Shown here piece after piece: positions 41,923 to 50,066 of a DNA stretch of 58,624 nucleotides. Made by a program: the position numbers and the translations under genes. The notes under the pieces were generated by a model. That model did not search any database. It was not told the DNA's origin and saw nothing but the letters and a program-made list of their open reading frames with translations. How positions within the stretch are numbered: the first letter of the stretch is position 1; each line of letters starts with the position of its first letter. Source of the stretch: an uncultured Clostridia bacterium (GTDB taxonomy: Bacteria; Bacillota; Clostridia; Oscillospirales; CAG-272); the NCBI GenBank assembly GCA_946407735.1, contig CAMJPL010000017.1, positions 1 through 58,624 on the forward strand. Reading direction: 5' to 3'.

Positions 41923-42639
41923 ATGGGCATCAGCATACGGCTTGACGGCCGTCTCTCGGTCTGCGCGAAATACGTGCGCCGGGGAGCCGTCCTCGCCGAC
42001 ATAGGAACGGATCACGCCTATCTTCCCGCCGTCCTCGCCGCCGAAGGCAGGATCGCCAGGGCGATAGCGGCGGACATCGGCGAAGGCCCCTGCGAGAACG
42101 CCGAAAAAACGATAAAAAGCGCCGGTCTCGGCGATATGATCACCGTCATACGGACGGACGGCCTGCGCGGCGTCGAAAGATACTCGCCGACGGACATCGT
42201 CATAGCCGGAATGGGCGGCGAGACGATAATGAGCATCCTTTCGGCGGCGGACTGGCTCGATTCCCACGATATCCGCCTCATCCTTCAGCCGATGACGCGG
42301 CAGGCAGATCTCTGGCGCTATCTTTGCGAAAACGGATATGAGATAACCGCCACAGACCTCGCCGAGGGTGATTCGTCGGCGCCGGCGGGAAAGATATACG
42401 AGATCGTCGTCTGTTCCCCCGGCGGCGGGAAGCGCGAGCTTTCGGATATCGACGCCGCTCTCAGGCTGTACAGATGCGCCGCTCCGGCAAGGCTGCAGCG
42501 GCTGTTCGCCGCGAGGACGCTGAGTTATCTCGACGAATCGGCGTCGGGCTTGGCGAAGGGTAAAAACACCGATCCCGAAAGGCTGAGACGCCTCGATTTT
42601 ATAAGACAGGGCGTCAGGGAAAAACTGGAAAGCTTATAG
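41923..42639 (+). CDS. trmK: tRNA (adenine22-N1)-methyltransferase TrmK
   Basis: A SAM-dependent methyltransferase of m1A22 in bacterial tRNA, 238 residues. Marks are LADIGTDHAYLPAVLA (SAM loop), DIVIAGMGGETIMSIL and LILQPMTRQADLWRYL. It is coupled to the following nif3 gene (stop and start abut at 42639/42640), the usual Firmicutes pair. ATG 41923 has no visible ribosome site, which is odd in this window; an initiation signal may lie in the leader just after the terminator. Confidence 0.93.
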   Translation: MGISIRLDGRLSVCAKYVRRGAVLADIGTDHAYLPAVLAAEGRIARAIAADIGEGPCENAEKTIKSAGLGDMITVIRTDGLRGVERYSPTDIVIAGMGGETIMSILSAADWLDSHDIRLILQPMTRQADLWRYLCENGYEITATDLAEGDSSAPAGKIYEIVVCSPGGGKRELSDIDAALRLYRCAAPARLQRLFAARTLSYLDESASGLAKGKNTDPERLRRLDFIRQGVREKLESL

Positions 42640-43374
42640 ATGGCATACACAAAAGACGATATCTACGAGACCCTCGACGGGCTCATCCCGTCGTCGCTGT
42701 CCTGCGACTGGGACAACGACGGATATATGATAAAGGCTGACGGCGAATGCCATGGGGTGCTCCTCACCCTTGACGTGACGGCCGCCGCGGTCGATTTCGC
42801 CATAGAGAGCGGCCTCGACTGCATCGTGAGCCACCACCCGATGATATTCAGACCGCTGAAGGCCGTGACCGACGAAAAGATCATAAAATGCGTCAGAAAC
42901 GGCATAGCCGTCATGAGCTTCCATACCCGCCTCGACGCGCGTCAGCCGGGCGTGAACGACATGCTCGCGTCTCAGACGGGAGCCATCGGCGATATCGAAG
43001 CTCACGGCATGCTTAGGGTCGGCGAGGCATGTGAAAGCGATATCGGGCGTTTCGCCGCCGCGATAAAGGAAGCTCTCGGCGCGCCCGATGTAAAATACGC
43101 CGGAAATCGCCCTGTCCGCCGCGCCGCCATGGTCGGAGGCTCGGGAAAGGATTTCATTCCCGACGCGATAGCCCTCGGCTGCGACACGCTCGTCACAGGC
43201 GAAGTCGGCTACAACGCCGCCTGCGACGCCGCCGACATGGGACTGAACATCATCGAGGCCGGGCATTATTACACCGAGCGCCCGGTACTTCGCCTGCTGT
43301 GCGATCTCATAGCGGAAAACCATCCGGGGATAAACATCGAATACTTCGACTCATGCCCGCATAAGCACATCTGA
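42640..43374 (+). CDS. Nif3-like dinuclear metal centre protein
   Basis: A 244-residue NIF3/YqfO-family protein thought to bind two metal ions; a GTP cyclohydrolase type 2 role is proposed for some members. Metal ligands appear as SHHPMIF (His pair), FHTRLDARQPGVNDML and the C-terminal AGHYYTERPVLR. It is shorter than YqfO proteins with the inserted PII-like domain, so only the core is present. It directly follows trmK. Confidence 0.92.
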   Translation: MAYTKDDIYETLDGLIPSSLSCDWDNDGYMIKADGECHGVLLTLDVTAAAVDFAIESGLDCIVSHHPMIFRPLKAVTDEKIIKCVRNGIAVMSFHTRLDARQPGVNDMLASQTGAIGDIEAHGMLRVGEACESDIGRFAAAIKEALGAPDVKYAGNRPVRRAAMVGGSGKDFIPDAIALGCDTLVTGEVGYNAACDAADMGLNIIEAGHYYTERPVLRLLCDLIAENHPGINIEYFDSCPHKHI

Positions 43375-43434
43375 GCGGCGCGGCGTGAGCGCGATATACG
43401 GACATTTACAAAAATATACCACGAGGAAACAGAT

Positions 43435-44553
43435 TTGATAGTAAAACTTGAAGAGGCGAAATACAGCCTGCAGCAACTGAGGGACAAGATAGACGAGCTC
43501 GGCGACAGCATGAGCGTGGAGCGTCTGCGCGCCGAGATCGCCGATAAGGAAAAGCTGACGCAGGTGGACAACTTCTGGGCGGACGCCGACAAATCGTCAA
43601 AACTGCTGCAGGAGATAAAATCCCTGAAGGACAAGGTCGGCGACTACGACGACCTTCACACCCGCTGCGAGGACACTCTGACCCTCTGCGAGATGGCCAT
43701 CGAGGAGGAGGACGAGAGCGAGGTCGAGGCTATCGAGAAGGAGCTCGCCTCGATGAGGAAGGACGAGGAGAACATGCGTCTTTCGCTGCTTCTCGCCGGG
43801 CCTTACGACAGCCACAACGCCATCCTCAGCTTCCATCCCGGAGCGGGCGGCACCGAGGCTCAGGACTGGGCCCTGATGCTCTACCGCATGTACACCCGCT
43901 GGGGCGAGGATCACAAATACAAGGTAAAGATGCTCGACTGGCTCGACGGTGACGAGGCCGGACTCAAATCGGCGACTCTCCGCATCGAGGGCAAGAACGC
44001 CTACGGATATCTCAAGGGCGAGAACGGCGTCCACCGTCTGGTGCGCGTATCTCCGTTCGACGCCTCCGGACGCCGCCACACCTCCTTCGCTTCGGTCGAG
44101 GTCATGCCCGAGTTCGACGACGAGGACATGAAGTTCGAGATCCGCGACGAGGACCTCGAGATTACAACCCATAAATCCTCAGGAGCCGGCGGACAGCACA
44201 TCAACAAGACCGAATCGGCCATCCGCATCGTCCACAAGCCCACCGGCATTGTGGTCGGCTGTCAGACAGAGCGCAGCCAGCTCCAGAACAGGGAGACGGC
44301 CATGAAGATGCTCAAGGCGAAGCTGATGGAGATAAAGGAGCGCGAAAAGCTCGACCGCATCGAGGACATTCAGGGGAACAAGGCCAACATCGAATGGGGC
44401 AGCCAGATCCGCTCATACGTCTTCATGCCGTACACGCTCGTGAAGGACAACCGCACCGACTATGAGGACGGCGACGTTCAGGCGGTCATGGACGGAGACC
44501 TTGACGGCTTCATCACGGCTTATTTGAAGCTCGAGGCGTCAAAGAACCTTTGA
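43435..44553 (+). CDS. prfB: Peptide chain release factor 2 (no programmed frameshift)
   Basis: RF2 recognises UAA and UGA and triggers peptide release. The 372-residue protein has coiled N-terminal helices, the SPF recognition motif (VRVSPFDASGRRHTS), and the GGQ loop SGAGGQHINKT. The start is TTG 43435 behind GAGG; no ATG fits the family N-terminus. In most bacteria the gene needs a +1 frameshift at CUU UGA near codon 25. That signal is absent here, since the region reads straight through as GDSMSVERLRAEI, so autoregulation by RF2 is lost. Confidence 0.95.
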   Translation: MIVKLEEAKYSLQQLRDKIDELGDSMSVERLRAEIADKEKLTQVDNFWADADKSSKLLQEIKSLKDKVGDYDDLHTRCEDTLTLCEMAIEEEDESEVEAIEKELASMRKDEENMRLSLLLAGPYDSHNAILSFHPGAGGTEAQDWALMLYRMYTRWGEDHKYKVKMLDWLDGDEAGLKSATLRIEGKNAYGYLKGENGVHRLVRVSPFDASGRRHTSFASVEVMPEFDDEDMKFEIRDEDLEITTHKSSGAGGQHINKTESAIRIVHKPTGIVVGCQTERSQLQNRETAMKMLKAKLMEIKEREKLDRIEDIQGNKANIEWGSQIRSYVFMPYTLVKDNRTDYEDGDVQAVMDGDLDGFITAYLKLEASKNL

Positions 44554-44666
44554 TCCTCACGTGAGCGTCCGGCGGGCACCATATGCCGTGGGGCATACTG
44601 CCGGGGCAATCTGCCGGGCGCGGCGGCAAATCAGACACTTTCAGCGGCATTTGCGAGGTACAGATA

Positions 44667-45056
44667 ATGAATTTCAACGATATCAAGCTCCCGATCGGGA
44701 GAGCGCTGGGAGCGGCGGCGGTGACTCTCGCCGCCGTGTCGGCGGTAGAGCGTTTCAGAAAGCGCACCGGCGCGTTCGGATACTTTATCGCCGCGGCAGT
44801 GAGCGGAGCTGCGGCGCTGCTCCTGCTCATCGACAAGCTCGGCTGGGACAGCCAGGTGGCCGATCTGAAAAAGTTCGCCGTCGAGAGCGGCGCGACTCCG
44901 CTCGATCATCTCCGCAGCACCTTTATGCGCGGCAAGACCGAGGGCAAGTTCACCGATGACGGCACCGCCAGCTACGACGGTTACGACGAGAGCCAGGAAG
45001 ACGAGCCGGCCGAGGCTTCGGACGAAGAAGAGCCGACTCAGGACGCGGAGGAATGA
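44667..45056 (+). CDS. Small membrane protein with acidic tail
   Basis: An unrecognised 129-residue protein. It has two predicted membrane-leaning hydrophobic helices (ALGAAAVTLAAVSAVERF and FGYFIAAAVSGAAALLLLID), then a cytoplasmic or external segment and an acidic C-terminus (QEDEPAEASDEEEPTQDAEE). ATG 44667 follows GAGG by 8 bases; the open frame runs back to 44583 without a site. It lies 113 bases after prfB and 3 bases before a HIT gene, so they probably share a message. No function can be assigned. Confidence 0.7.
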   Translation: MNFNDIKLPIGRALGAAAVTLAAVSAVERFRKRTGAFGYFIAAAVSGAAALLLLIDKLGWDSQVADLKKFAVESGATPLDHLRSTFMRGKTEGKFTDDGTASYDGYDESQEDEPAEASDEEEPTQDAEE

Positions 45057-45059
45057 TTC

Positions 45060-45401
45060 ATGGACGGATGCCTTTTCTGCAAGATAATCGCCGGCGAGAT
45101 CCCGTCGGCCAAGGTGTATGAGGACGACTGCATGTACGCCTTCCGCGACATCAATCCTCAGGCCCCGACGCACATCCTTGTCGTCCCGAAGGAGCACATC
45201 CCATCGATGGACGGCGTCACGGCCGAAAATTCCGCCGTCGTCGCGAAGATATTCGAGATGATCCCGAAAATCGCCGCGGATGAAGGCCTTACCGGCGGCT
45301 ACCGCGTGATATCCAACTGCGGCCCCGACGCCTGCCAGACAGTGAAGCATCTTCACTTCCACATCCTCGGCGGCAGACAGATGGCCGACAGGATGGCGTA
45401 A
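45060..45401 (+). CDS. HIT family nucleotide hydrolase (HinT-like)
   Basis: A 113-residue histidine-triad protein that hydrolyses AMP-linked phosphoramidates. The N-terminus CLFCKIIAGEIPSAKVYED and the triad HLHFHILGG are the family marks. GGAGG precedes the ATG by 7 bases. It follows the acidic-tail membrane protein by 3 bases and precedes repeat copy E. Confidence 0.95.
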   Translation: MDGCLFCKIIAGEIPSAKVYEDDCMYAFRDINPQAPTHILVVPKEHIPSMDGVTAENSAVVAKIFEMIPKIAADEGLTGGYRVISNCGPDACQTVKHLHFHILGGRQMADRMA

Positions 45402-45425
45402 ACAGCTAAAGAAAAAACTTATAAA

Positions 45426-45509
45426 CCGGGGGAAGGGAGACCTTTTTCTGAAGAAAAAGGTCTCCCTTCCCCCGGACCCCCAACCTTTCCAAAAAGACTT
45501 TTACTACAC
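45426..45509 (+). repeat. Palindromic intergenic repeat, copy E
   Basis: 24-bp perfect arms (45426-45449 and 45452-45475; left arm CCGGGGGAAGGGAGACC...) surround a GA loop. The flank is ACCCCCAACCTTTCC and AAAAAGACTTTTACTAC, the fullest match to copy C. It lies between the HIT and nanA genes. Confidence 0.9.
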
Positions 45510-45529
45510 TTTTTTTCGGAGGAATCGTC

Positions 45530-46402
45530 ATGAAAGGTATCTATTCAGCGCTCATCGGCTGCTTTGACGAATGCGGACGCCCGAATCTCAAGGCCTTCGG
45601 CGACGCGGTCGACTACAACATCAATGTCAGCGGCGTCGACGGTCTGTACGTGAACGGCAGCACCGGCGAGAGCTTCAACATGCCGCTCGAGGACCGCAAG
45701 CGCGTGCTTTCCGCCGTCGCCGAGAGGAATAACGGCCGGATAAGCCTGATCGCTCAGGTCGGCTGCAACGTGGTAGAGGAGATATACGAGCTTGCCGACG
45801 AAGCCGCCCGCTGCGGCTACGACGCCATCTCCGCCGTCGCTCCCTTCTACTATGTCTACACTAAAGACGAGATCAAGGCGCATTACCGCCGCATCGCCGA
45901 GAGATCCAAGCTCCCGCTCGTGATCTACAACATCCCGGTAAGGACCAACGTCGTCCTCAATCAAGCCGATTTCCGCGAGCTTCTTTCGATACCGAACATC
46001 GCCGGAGTCAAGTTCACCTCTCAGGACATGTTCCTGCTCGAGCAGATTCGCTCCGATTTCCCGAACGCCACCATCTTCAACGGCTTCGACGAATTCCTTC
46101 TCGCCGGTCTCACCACCGGCGCTGACGGAGCCATCGGCACCACATACAACATCAGCGGCAGGTTCGCCAAAGAGGTCTACGCGGCCGTTCAGGCGTCCGA
46201 CATCGCCGCCGGGCGCAAGGCTCAGCGCAAGGAGAACGAGGTCGTGAAGATGCTTCTCGACGCCGGTATCTTCCAGACGATCAAGGCCGCCATGGAGCTC
46301 GAGGGAGTAGCCTGCGGCTCGCCGAGACTTCCCCAGTCGCCGATAAACGAGACTCATATCGAAGCGGCGAAGAAGATACTCGAGTACATCAAAAACAACT
46401 GA
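45530..46402 (+). CDS. nanA: N-acetylneuraminate lyase-type aldolase
   Basis: A 290-residue class I aldolase of the DapA/NanA family. The active-site blocks are GSTGESF (43-47 plus aromatic), Tyr133 in YNIPVRT and Schiff-base Lys161 in GVKFTSQD, and GADGAIGTTYNISG. The GSTGES and EDRKRV pattern favours sialic acid lyase over dihydrodipicolinate synthase. It would release pyruvate and N-acetylmannosamine in the cytoplasm. CGGAGG precedes ATG 45530. A third binding lipoprotein follows within 75 bases, hinting at uptake of a sialic or related acid. Confidence 0.85.
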   Translation: MKGIYSALIGCFDECGRPNLKAFGDAVDYNINVSGVDGLYVNGSTGESFNMPLEDRKRVLSAVAERNNGRISLIAQVGCNVVEEIYELADEAARCGYDAISAVAPFYYVYTKDEIKAHYRRIAERSKLPLVIYNIPVRTNVVLNQADFRELLSIPNIAGVKFTSQDMFLLEQIRSDFPNATIFNGFDEFLLAGLTTGADGAIGTTYNISGRFAKEVYAAVQASDIAAGRKAQRKENEVVKMLLDAGIFQTIKAAMELEGVACGSPRLPQSPINETHIEAAKKILEYIKNN

Positions 46403-46424
46403 CAGGACAGTAACAGCTAAAAAC

Positions 46425-46460
46425 GGGAAGGGAGAACAAAGCCGCCCTTCCCTGTTTTAA
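46425..46460 (+). terminator. Intergenic hairpin between nanA and binding lipoprotein 3
   Basis: GGGAAGGG (46425-46432) pairs with CCCTTCCC (46445-46452), followed by TGTTTTAAAT. It could be a leaky terminator that sets the nanA to lipoprotein ratio. Confidence 0.6.
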
Positions 46461-46476
46461 ATAAAAGGTACGACAA

Positions 46477-47982
46477 ATGAAAAAGATCCTTTCCGCCGTG
46501 ATGGCGTCCGCGCTTCTTGCATCGGTTATCACAGCCTGCGGCGAAGCCGCGGACACACCGGCTTCTCAGGGCACTTCCGCCGACGGCGGAGCCGGCGATA
46601 CGAATCTCACCGTCGCCGAGGAGACCGAGCCTTCCCGCGAAAACACCCCGGACAACCTTCCCGACGATCTCGACTTCGGCGGAGCGACGGTAAACATCAT
46701 CTACATGGGAAGCGAGGATTCGACGCACTACGACGCGCTCGGCGAGGCCTCCGGCGACATCGTCTACGACGCCGTCTACAACCGCAACATCTCGGTCGAG
46801 GAGCGCCTGAACGTCAAGCTGAACTGGATCGCCGGAAGCGGCGACTGGGACGGCTATCCGTCAGACATAAAGAAGGCCATGACGGCCGGAGTCTCCGACT
46901 ACGACATCGTCATGATGGAGAACTCCCGTCTGTTCGAGCAGTCGCTGTCCGGATACTGGCGCGATCTCATCGACGCCGAATATCTCGACTACGATCAGCC
47001 GTGGTGGTACTCCGCGATGATGAGCGACGGCGCGATCGACAACAACCACCGTTACTTCATCACCGGCGACGTCGGCCTGACGACTCTGCAGGGCGCGTCG
47101 GCGATATACTTCAACAAGGGCATGTTCGAGAACTATTTCGGCGATTACAACGCACTCTACACCACCGTCACCGACGGCAAATGGACTCACGACGTCCTCG
47201 CCGAGTACTGCCGCGCCGTTTACAGCGATCTCGACGGCAGCACCACCGTGAACGCCGCCGACCAGTTCGGCTTCGCCTATCCGCAGTGGGGCGTGCCGAA
47301 TTACCTGTCGATGTCGACCGGTCTCTCCTTCATCACCCGCGACGCCGACGGACTGCCGGTGCTCGATCTCAACAACGAGCTGACGATAAAATGGGCCGAG
47401 ACGCTGGCGAACCTGCTCTACGCCGACAATATGGCGTGGGACACGACCGGCGGCGACGATCAGCATACGATGTTCAAGAAGAATCAGACGCTGTTCGACA
47501 TCGGCATGCTCAGCACGGCTAACGGCCTGCGCGATCTCACCTTCGAGTACGGCCTGATCCCGCATCCGAAGCTGACCGAAAGCCTCGACTACATGTCGGG
47601 CGCCGGAGTCGTCAACGGCGAGGGAGCCGCGATCCCGGTATCGGCGCTGACCGACAACTTCGAGCGCTCCTGCGCCGTCCTTGAGGCGCTCTGCGCCGAG
47701 AGCTACCGCACCGTCGCTCCGACATGGTACGAGACGGCGCTCAAGATAAAGTATGTCGCCACCGACACCGACGCGCAGATGGTCGACCTGATCTACTCGC
47801 GCATCACCGGCCCGTTCATCATGATGGCCGATAAGGCCATCGGCATCGGTTCGATCTTCACGAACGTATGCTACGGCAACGGCGGAAAGGCCGACTTCGC
47901 CTCATACTGGGGGAAGAACGAAAAGAGCATCACAAAGAAATGGGACAAGATGATAGCGAATTATCAGGAGATCTCGGGGTAA
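46477..47982 (+). CDS. Orphan solute-binding-type lipoprotein 3
   Basis: A 501-residue lipoprotein of the same family as those at 30109 and 35218. The signal peptide ends in a lipobox (VITACGEA). The shared marks are DNLPDDLDFGG, SGDIVYDAVYNRNISVEERLN, WWYSAMMSDGAI and the C-terminal LCAESYRTVAPTWYETALKIK. AAAGG precedes ATG 46477 by 8 bases. It lies after nanA and before a strong terminator. The ligand may be a sialic-acid-like sugar by context, but this is inference. Confidence 0.82.
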   Translation: MKKILSAVMASALLASVITACGEAADTPASQGTSADGGAGDTNLTVAEETEPSRENTPDNLPDDLDFGGATVNIIYMGSEDSTHYDALGEASGDIVYDAVYNRNISVEERLNVKLNWIAGSGDWDGYPSDIKKAMTAGVSDYDIVMMENSRLFEQSLSGYWRDLIDAEYLDYDQPWWYSAMMSDGAIDNNHRYFITGDVGLTTLQGASAIYFNKGMFENYFGDYNALYTTVTDGKWTHDVLAEYCRAVYSDLDGSTTVNAADQFGFAYPQWGVPNYLSMSTGLSFITRDADGLPVLDLNNELTIKWAETLANLLYADNMAWDTTGGDDQHTMFKKNQTLFDIGMLSTANGLRDLTFEYGLIPHPKLTESLDYMSGAGVVNGEGAAIPVSALTDNFERSCAVLEALCAESYRTVAPTWYETALKIKYVATDTDAQMVDLIYSRITGPFIMMADKAIGIGSIFTNVCYGNGGKADFASYWGKNEKSITKKWDKMIANYQEISG

Positions 47983-47999
47983 GAAAGGCAGATACAGAT

Positions 48000-48033
48000 T
48001 TCCCGCCGCTCATTGAGAGCGGCGGGAAGTTTT
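48000..48033 (+). terminator. Intrinsic terminator after binding lipoprotein 3
   Basis: A 12-bp perfect stem (48000-48011 with 48017-48028, TTCCCGCCGCTC/GAGCGGCGGGAA) and a five-base loop precede GTTTTAT. It also faces the convergent HTH gene at 48062. Confidence 0.85.
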
Positions 48034-48061
48034 ATATGCAGCGGAAGCTAAAACGTAAATC

Positions 48062-48502
48062 TCATCCGAGATCGACGCCTCTGTACGCTTCAATGAGCCC
48101 TCCGACCTGATCAGCCGCACCGTTCAGGATCACCCGGCACACTCCTTTATCCCAATCATAAGTAAACGACGCGTCGGAAGCCTCACGCATCTTTTCGCAG
48201 AAGAACGCCGATATTCTGTTTCCCTTTCCCATCGAAGCCGGGATATCCAGAATGACACAGATACGCTCAGTCTTCTTTGCCCTGTCGGCCAGAAAATCAA
48301 AGACGGCGGCGCTCCGTTTTACGCGAAGGCTCTCCTTCACGAACGGTTCGCTGAAAAAGGCGTCGAGATCATCAGCCGTAAAACGCCATACGCCGTTTAT
48401 CTTCTCTCCCTTGAGAAACCCCTGACTCATATAGTTCCGCAGTGTCCGTGTCGTGAATCCGGTCATCATCGCAATATCGCTGAGATCATATCTTTCATCC
48501 AT
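48062..48502 (-). CDS. Helix-turn-helix regulator with MerR-like N-terminal domain
   Basis: A 146-residue DNA-binding protein. An N-terminal MerR/excisionase-type winged helix is visible (RYDLSDIAMMTGFTTRTLRNYMSQGFLKGEKINGVWRFTADDLDAFF). The C-terminal 80 residues (SAAVFDFLADRAKKTERICVILDIPA... YDWDKGVCRVILNG) are a small alpha/beta domain of unknown ligand. ATG 48502 has AAAGGAGG 8 bases upstream; an upstream frame to 48598 lacks a site. It has its own promoter. Its target is unknown, with tRNA-Ser and an isomerase-like gene on the other side. Confidence 0.8.
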   Translation of the reverse strand: MDERYDLSDIAMMTGFTTRTLRNYMSQGFLKGEKINGVWRFTADDLDAFFSEPFVKESLRVKRSAAVFDFLADRAKKTERICVILDIPASMGKGNRISAFFCEKMREASDASFTYDWDKGVCRVILNGAADQVGGLIEAYRGVDLG

Positions 48503-48545
48503 TTTCCAATCCTCCTTTGTATCGCATAACTCATCCGATGATGAT

Positions 48546-48574
48546 ATTATATCAGATACTGGCGGAAAAATCAA
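48546..48574 (-). promoter_or_regulatory. Sigma-A promoter for the HTH regulator
   Basis: Minus-strand TTGATT (48569-48574), 17-base spacer, TATAAT (48546-48551), 44 bases before the ATG. Confidence 0.75.
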
Positions 48575-48620
48575 TTTGAAACAGACCGACTTTTTCATAT
48601 CGGCCAGAGAGACTGCCGAT

Positions 48621-48652
48621 AAAAAAAAGGATCACCGATATTACGGTGATCC
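48621..48652 (-). terminator. Intrinsic terminator of the tRNA-Ser gene
   Basis: Minus-strand hairpin GGATCACCG/CGGTGATCC (48644-48652 with 48629-48637), then eight T (48628-48621), starting four bases after the encoded CCA. Confidence 0.9.
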
Positions 48653-48655
48653 TTT

Positions 48656-48746
48656 TGGCGGAGAAGTGGAGATTCGAACTCCAGAGGACATCTCTGCCCT
48701 ACGCGATTTCCAGTCGCGCGCCCTCGACCAGCTAGGCGACTTCTCC
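48656..48746 (-). tRNA. tRNA-Ser (anticodon GGA), CCA encoded
   Basis: The acceptor arms GGAGAAG (minus-strand 5' end at 48746) and CTTCTCC (48660-48666) pair. The anticodon stem/loop reads GCGCGACTGGAAATCGCG with GGA in the loop. A long variable arm (GGCAGAGATGTCC region), typical of serine tRNA, precedes the T arm with GGAGTTCGAATCTCC. Discriminator G and CCA (48658-48656) are encoded. It reads UCC/UCU codons. A consensus promoter and terminator bracket it. Confidence 0.95.
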
Positions 48747-48773
48747 GTGTCCGCTGCTCATTGCAACGGGTAT

Positions 48774-48802
48774 ATTATACCACAATCACAGGCAGTTGTC
48801 AA
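48774..48802 (-). promoter_or_regulatory. Consensus sigma-A promoter for tRNA-Ser
   Basis: Perfect TTGACA (48797-48802), 17-base spacer and perfect TATAAT (48774-48779) on the minus strand, about 28 bases before the mature tRNA end. Confidence 0.9.
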
Positions 48803-48848
48803 GGATTTTTAGAAATTTAACTTTTTCGCATTCTTTTATGTTATGAGG

Positions 48849-48877
48849 TTGAATTGGCGGCGCAGATGTGCTATAAT
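48849..48877 (+). promoter_or_regulatory. Sigma-A promoter for the second isomerase-like gene
   Basis: TTGAAT (48849-48854), 17-base spacer, TATAAT (48872-48877), about 40 bases before the ATG at 48918. Confidence 0.8.
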
Positions 48878-48917
48878 ATCATAAACCGTCAAAACCGAAA
48901 ATCAGAGGATATATAAA

Positions 48918-49778
48918 ATGAAGATCGGCATACACAAGGGCACGATGTGGAAAAGATTCGGCGAGGACGCGAAGTACGCCCGTCTCGCCGAGCTCGGATA
49001 TGACACAGTCGACGAGGACCTCGCCGACATAAAGCAGCCGTGGTATTCGGACAGAGCCGTCATGGAGGCCGAGTGCGGCGTCAGGCGCAGGGCCGCCGAG
49101 CGCCACGGGATAGAGATATATCAGGTGCACGGCCCGTGGCCGACCGATGACACGTCGGAGGAGAAGCGCGTCACCGCGTGGGACATGATGAAGAGAGCCG
49201 TTTACGGGGCTTACTGCCTCGGCTCGCCGAATCTCGTCATCCATCCGCAGATGCCGTTCGGATGGGGCGGACCGGAGGATGCCGACGAGGCCGAGCGCAT
49301 CACCGTCGAAATGCTTCGCTCCATCATGCCGGACGCCGAAAAATACGGCGTGACGGTATGCCTCGAAAACATGCCGTTCAAGGCCCAGCGCATATCGACG
49401 ATGGACTATATCCTCCGCGCGGTCGAGCAGGTGGACAGCCCGAATATCGGCATATGCTTCGACACAGGGCACGCCAACCTTTACAGCCATGATCTCGGCG
49501 AACCGGCGCGCATCGCCGGAAAGTATCTCAAAGCTCTGCACGTCCACGACAACGACGGAACCCGCGACTCCCACCAGATGCCGTACACCGGCACGGCCGA
49601 CTGGGACAGTTTCATCCGCGGCGTCGCCTCAACCGGCTATGACGGCCCGATGTCGCTTGAAACCGGCGGCTATGCAAGAGGCGAGCTCCCCGACGAGCTG
49701 TTCGACGAAGCCGAGCGGCTGAACGCCATGGCGGCTCGACACCTCGCCGACGCGATAGAAGCCGTCCGCCGCGGATAA
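48918..49778 (+). CDS. Sugar phosphate isomerase/epimerase-like TIM barrel protein 2
   Basis: A 286-residue AP-endonuclease-2-type TIM barrel. Candidate metal-site residues are Glu in VCLENMP, Asp/His in CFDTGHANLY, His pair in ALHVHDNDG and Glu in SLETGG. The pattern resembles xylose isomerase-like hydroxypyruvate isomerases and tagatose epimerases. AGAGG lies 10 bases upstream of the ATG. It is monocistronic with its own promoter and no close glycosidase partner. It is only distantly like the gene at 31690. Substrate unknown. Confidence 0.8.
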   Translation: MKIGIHKGTMWKRFGEDAKYARLAELGYDTVDEDLADIKQPWYSDRAVMEAECGVRRRAAERHGIEIYQVHGPWPTDDTSEEKRVTAWDMMKRAVYGAYCLGSPNLVIHPQMPFGWGGPEDADEAERITVEMLRSIMPDAEKYGVTVCLENMPFKAQRISTMDYILRAVEQVDSPNIGICFDTGHANLYSHDLGEPARIAGKYLKALHVHDNDGTRDSHQMPYTGTADWDSFIRGVASTGYDGPMSLETGGYARGELPDELFDEAERLNAMAARHLADAIEAVRRG

Positions 49779-49880
49779 ATCCGCGCATATCAGAGTCCGC
49801 TCAAACTCCATATCCTCCCGTCTGTCAATCTGCCTACATAATCAAATCCGTGAAAGCGATAATTGTTGCAGTATTGCGAG

Positions 49881-49910
49881 TTGACAGGCGGGAGATTTTT
49901 ATGGTATAAT
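49881..49910 (+). promoter_or_regulatory. Sigma-A promoter for the permease transcript
   Basis: Consensus TTGACA (49881-49886), 18-base spacer, TATAAT (49905-49910). It gives a leader of about 150 bases before the permease ATG. Confidence 0.8.
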
Positions 49911-49921
49911 ATTACAAATAT

Positions 49922-50028
49922 GGGCTTGTAAGGCCCGAAAAATCACACATCAATACGCTGTTCCGCATCATCTCGCTTCCGGTTGCTGCCATAAGGCTGA
50001 GCCAAGTGGCAGAGAGTGCGGTTTTTTT
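49922..50028 (+). promoter_or_regulatory. Structured attenuator leader of the permease gene
   Basis: A small hairpin (GGGC/GGCCC, 49922-49936) opens the leader. A layered terminator follows: CCGCA (49963-49967) pairs with TGCGG (50017-50021), CTGCCA (49986-49991) with TGGCAG (50007-50012), and a mini-hairpin GGC/GCC sits inside; seven T follow (50022-50028). This layout fits premature termination controlled by an RNA switch or protein. It does not match the purine, PyrR or THF elements I know. Confidence 0.65.
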
Positions 50029-50066
50029 ATGGAATATGCCCGAAACTGAAAGGACGGCAGACACCA

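Noticed and set aside
43435..43530. Programmed frameshift site in prfB
   Set aside because: No CTTTGA-type slippery stop is present near codon 25; the frame is continuous from the TTG start.
44554..44666. Small gene or RNA in the gap after prfB
   Set aside because: It contains a TCACGTGA palindrome and GC-rich repeats but no coding signal, promoter or convincing terminator.
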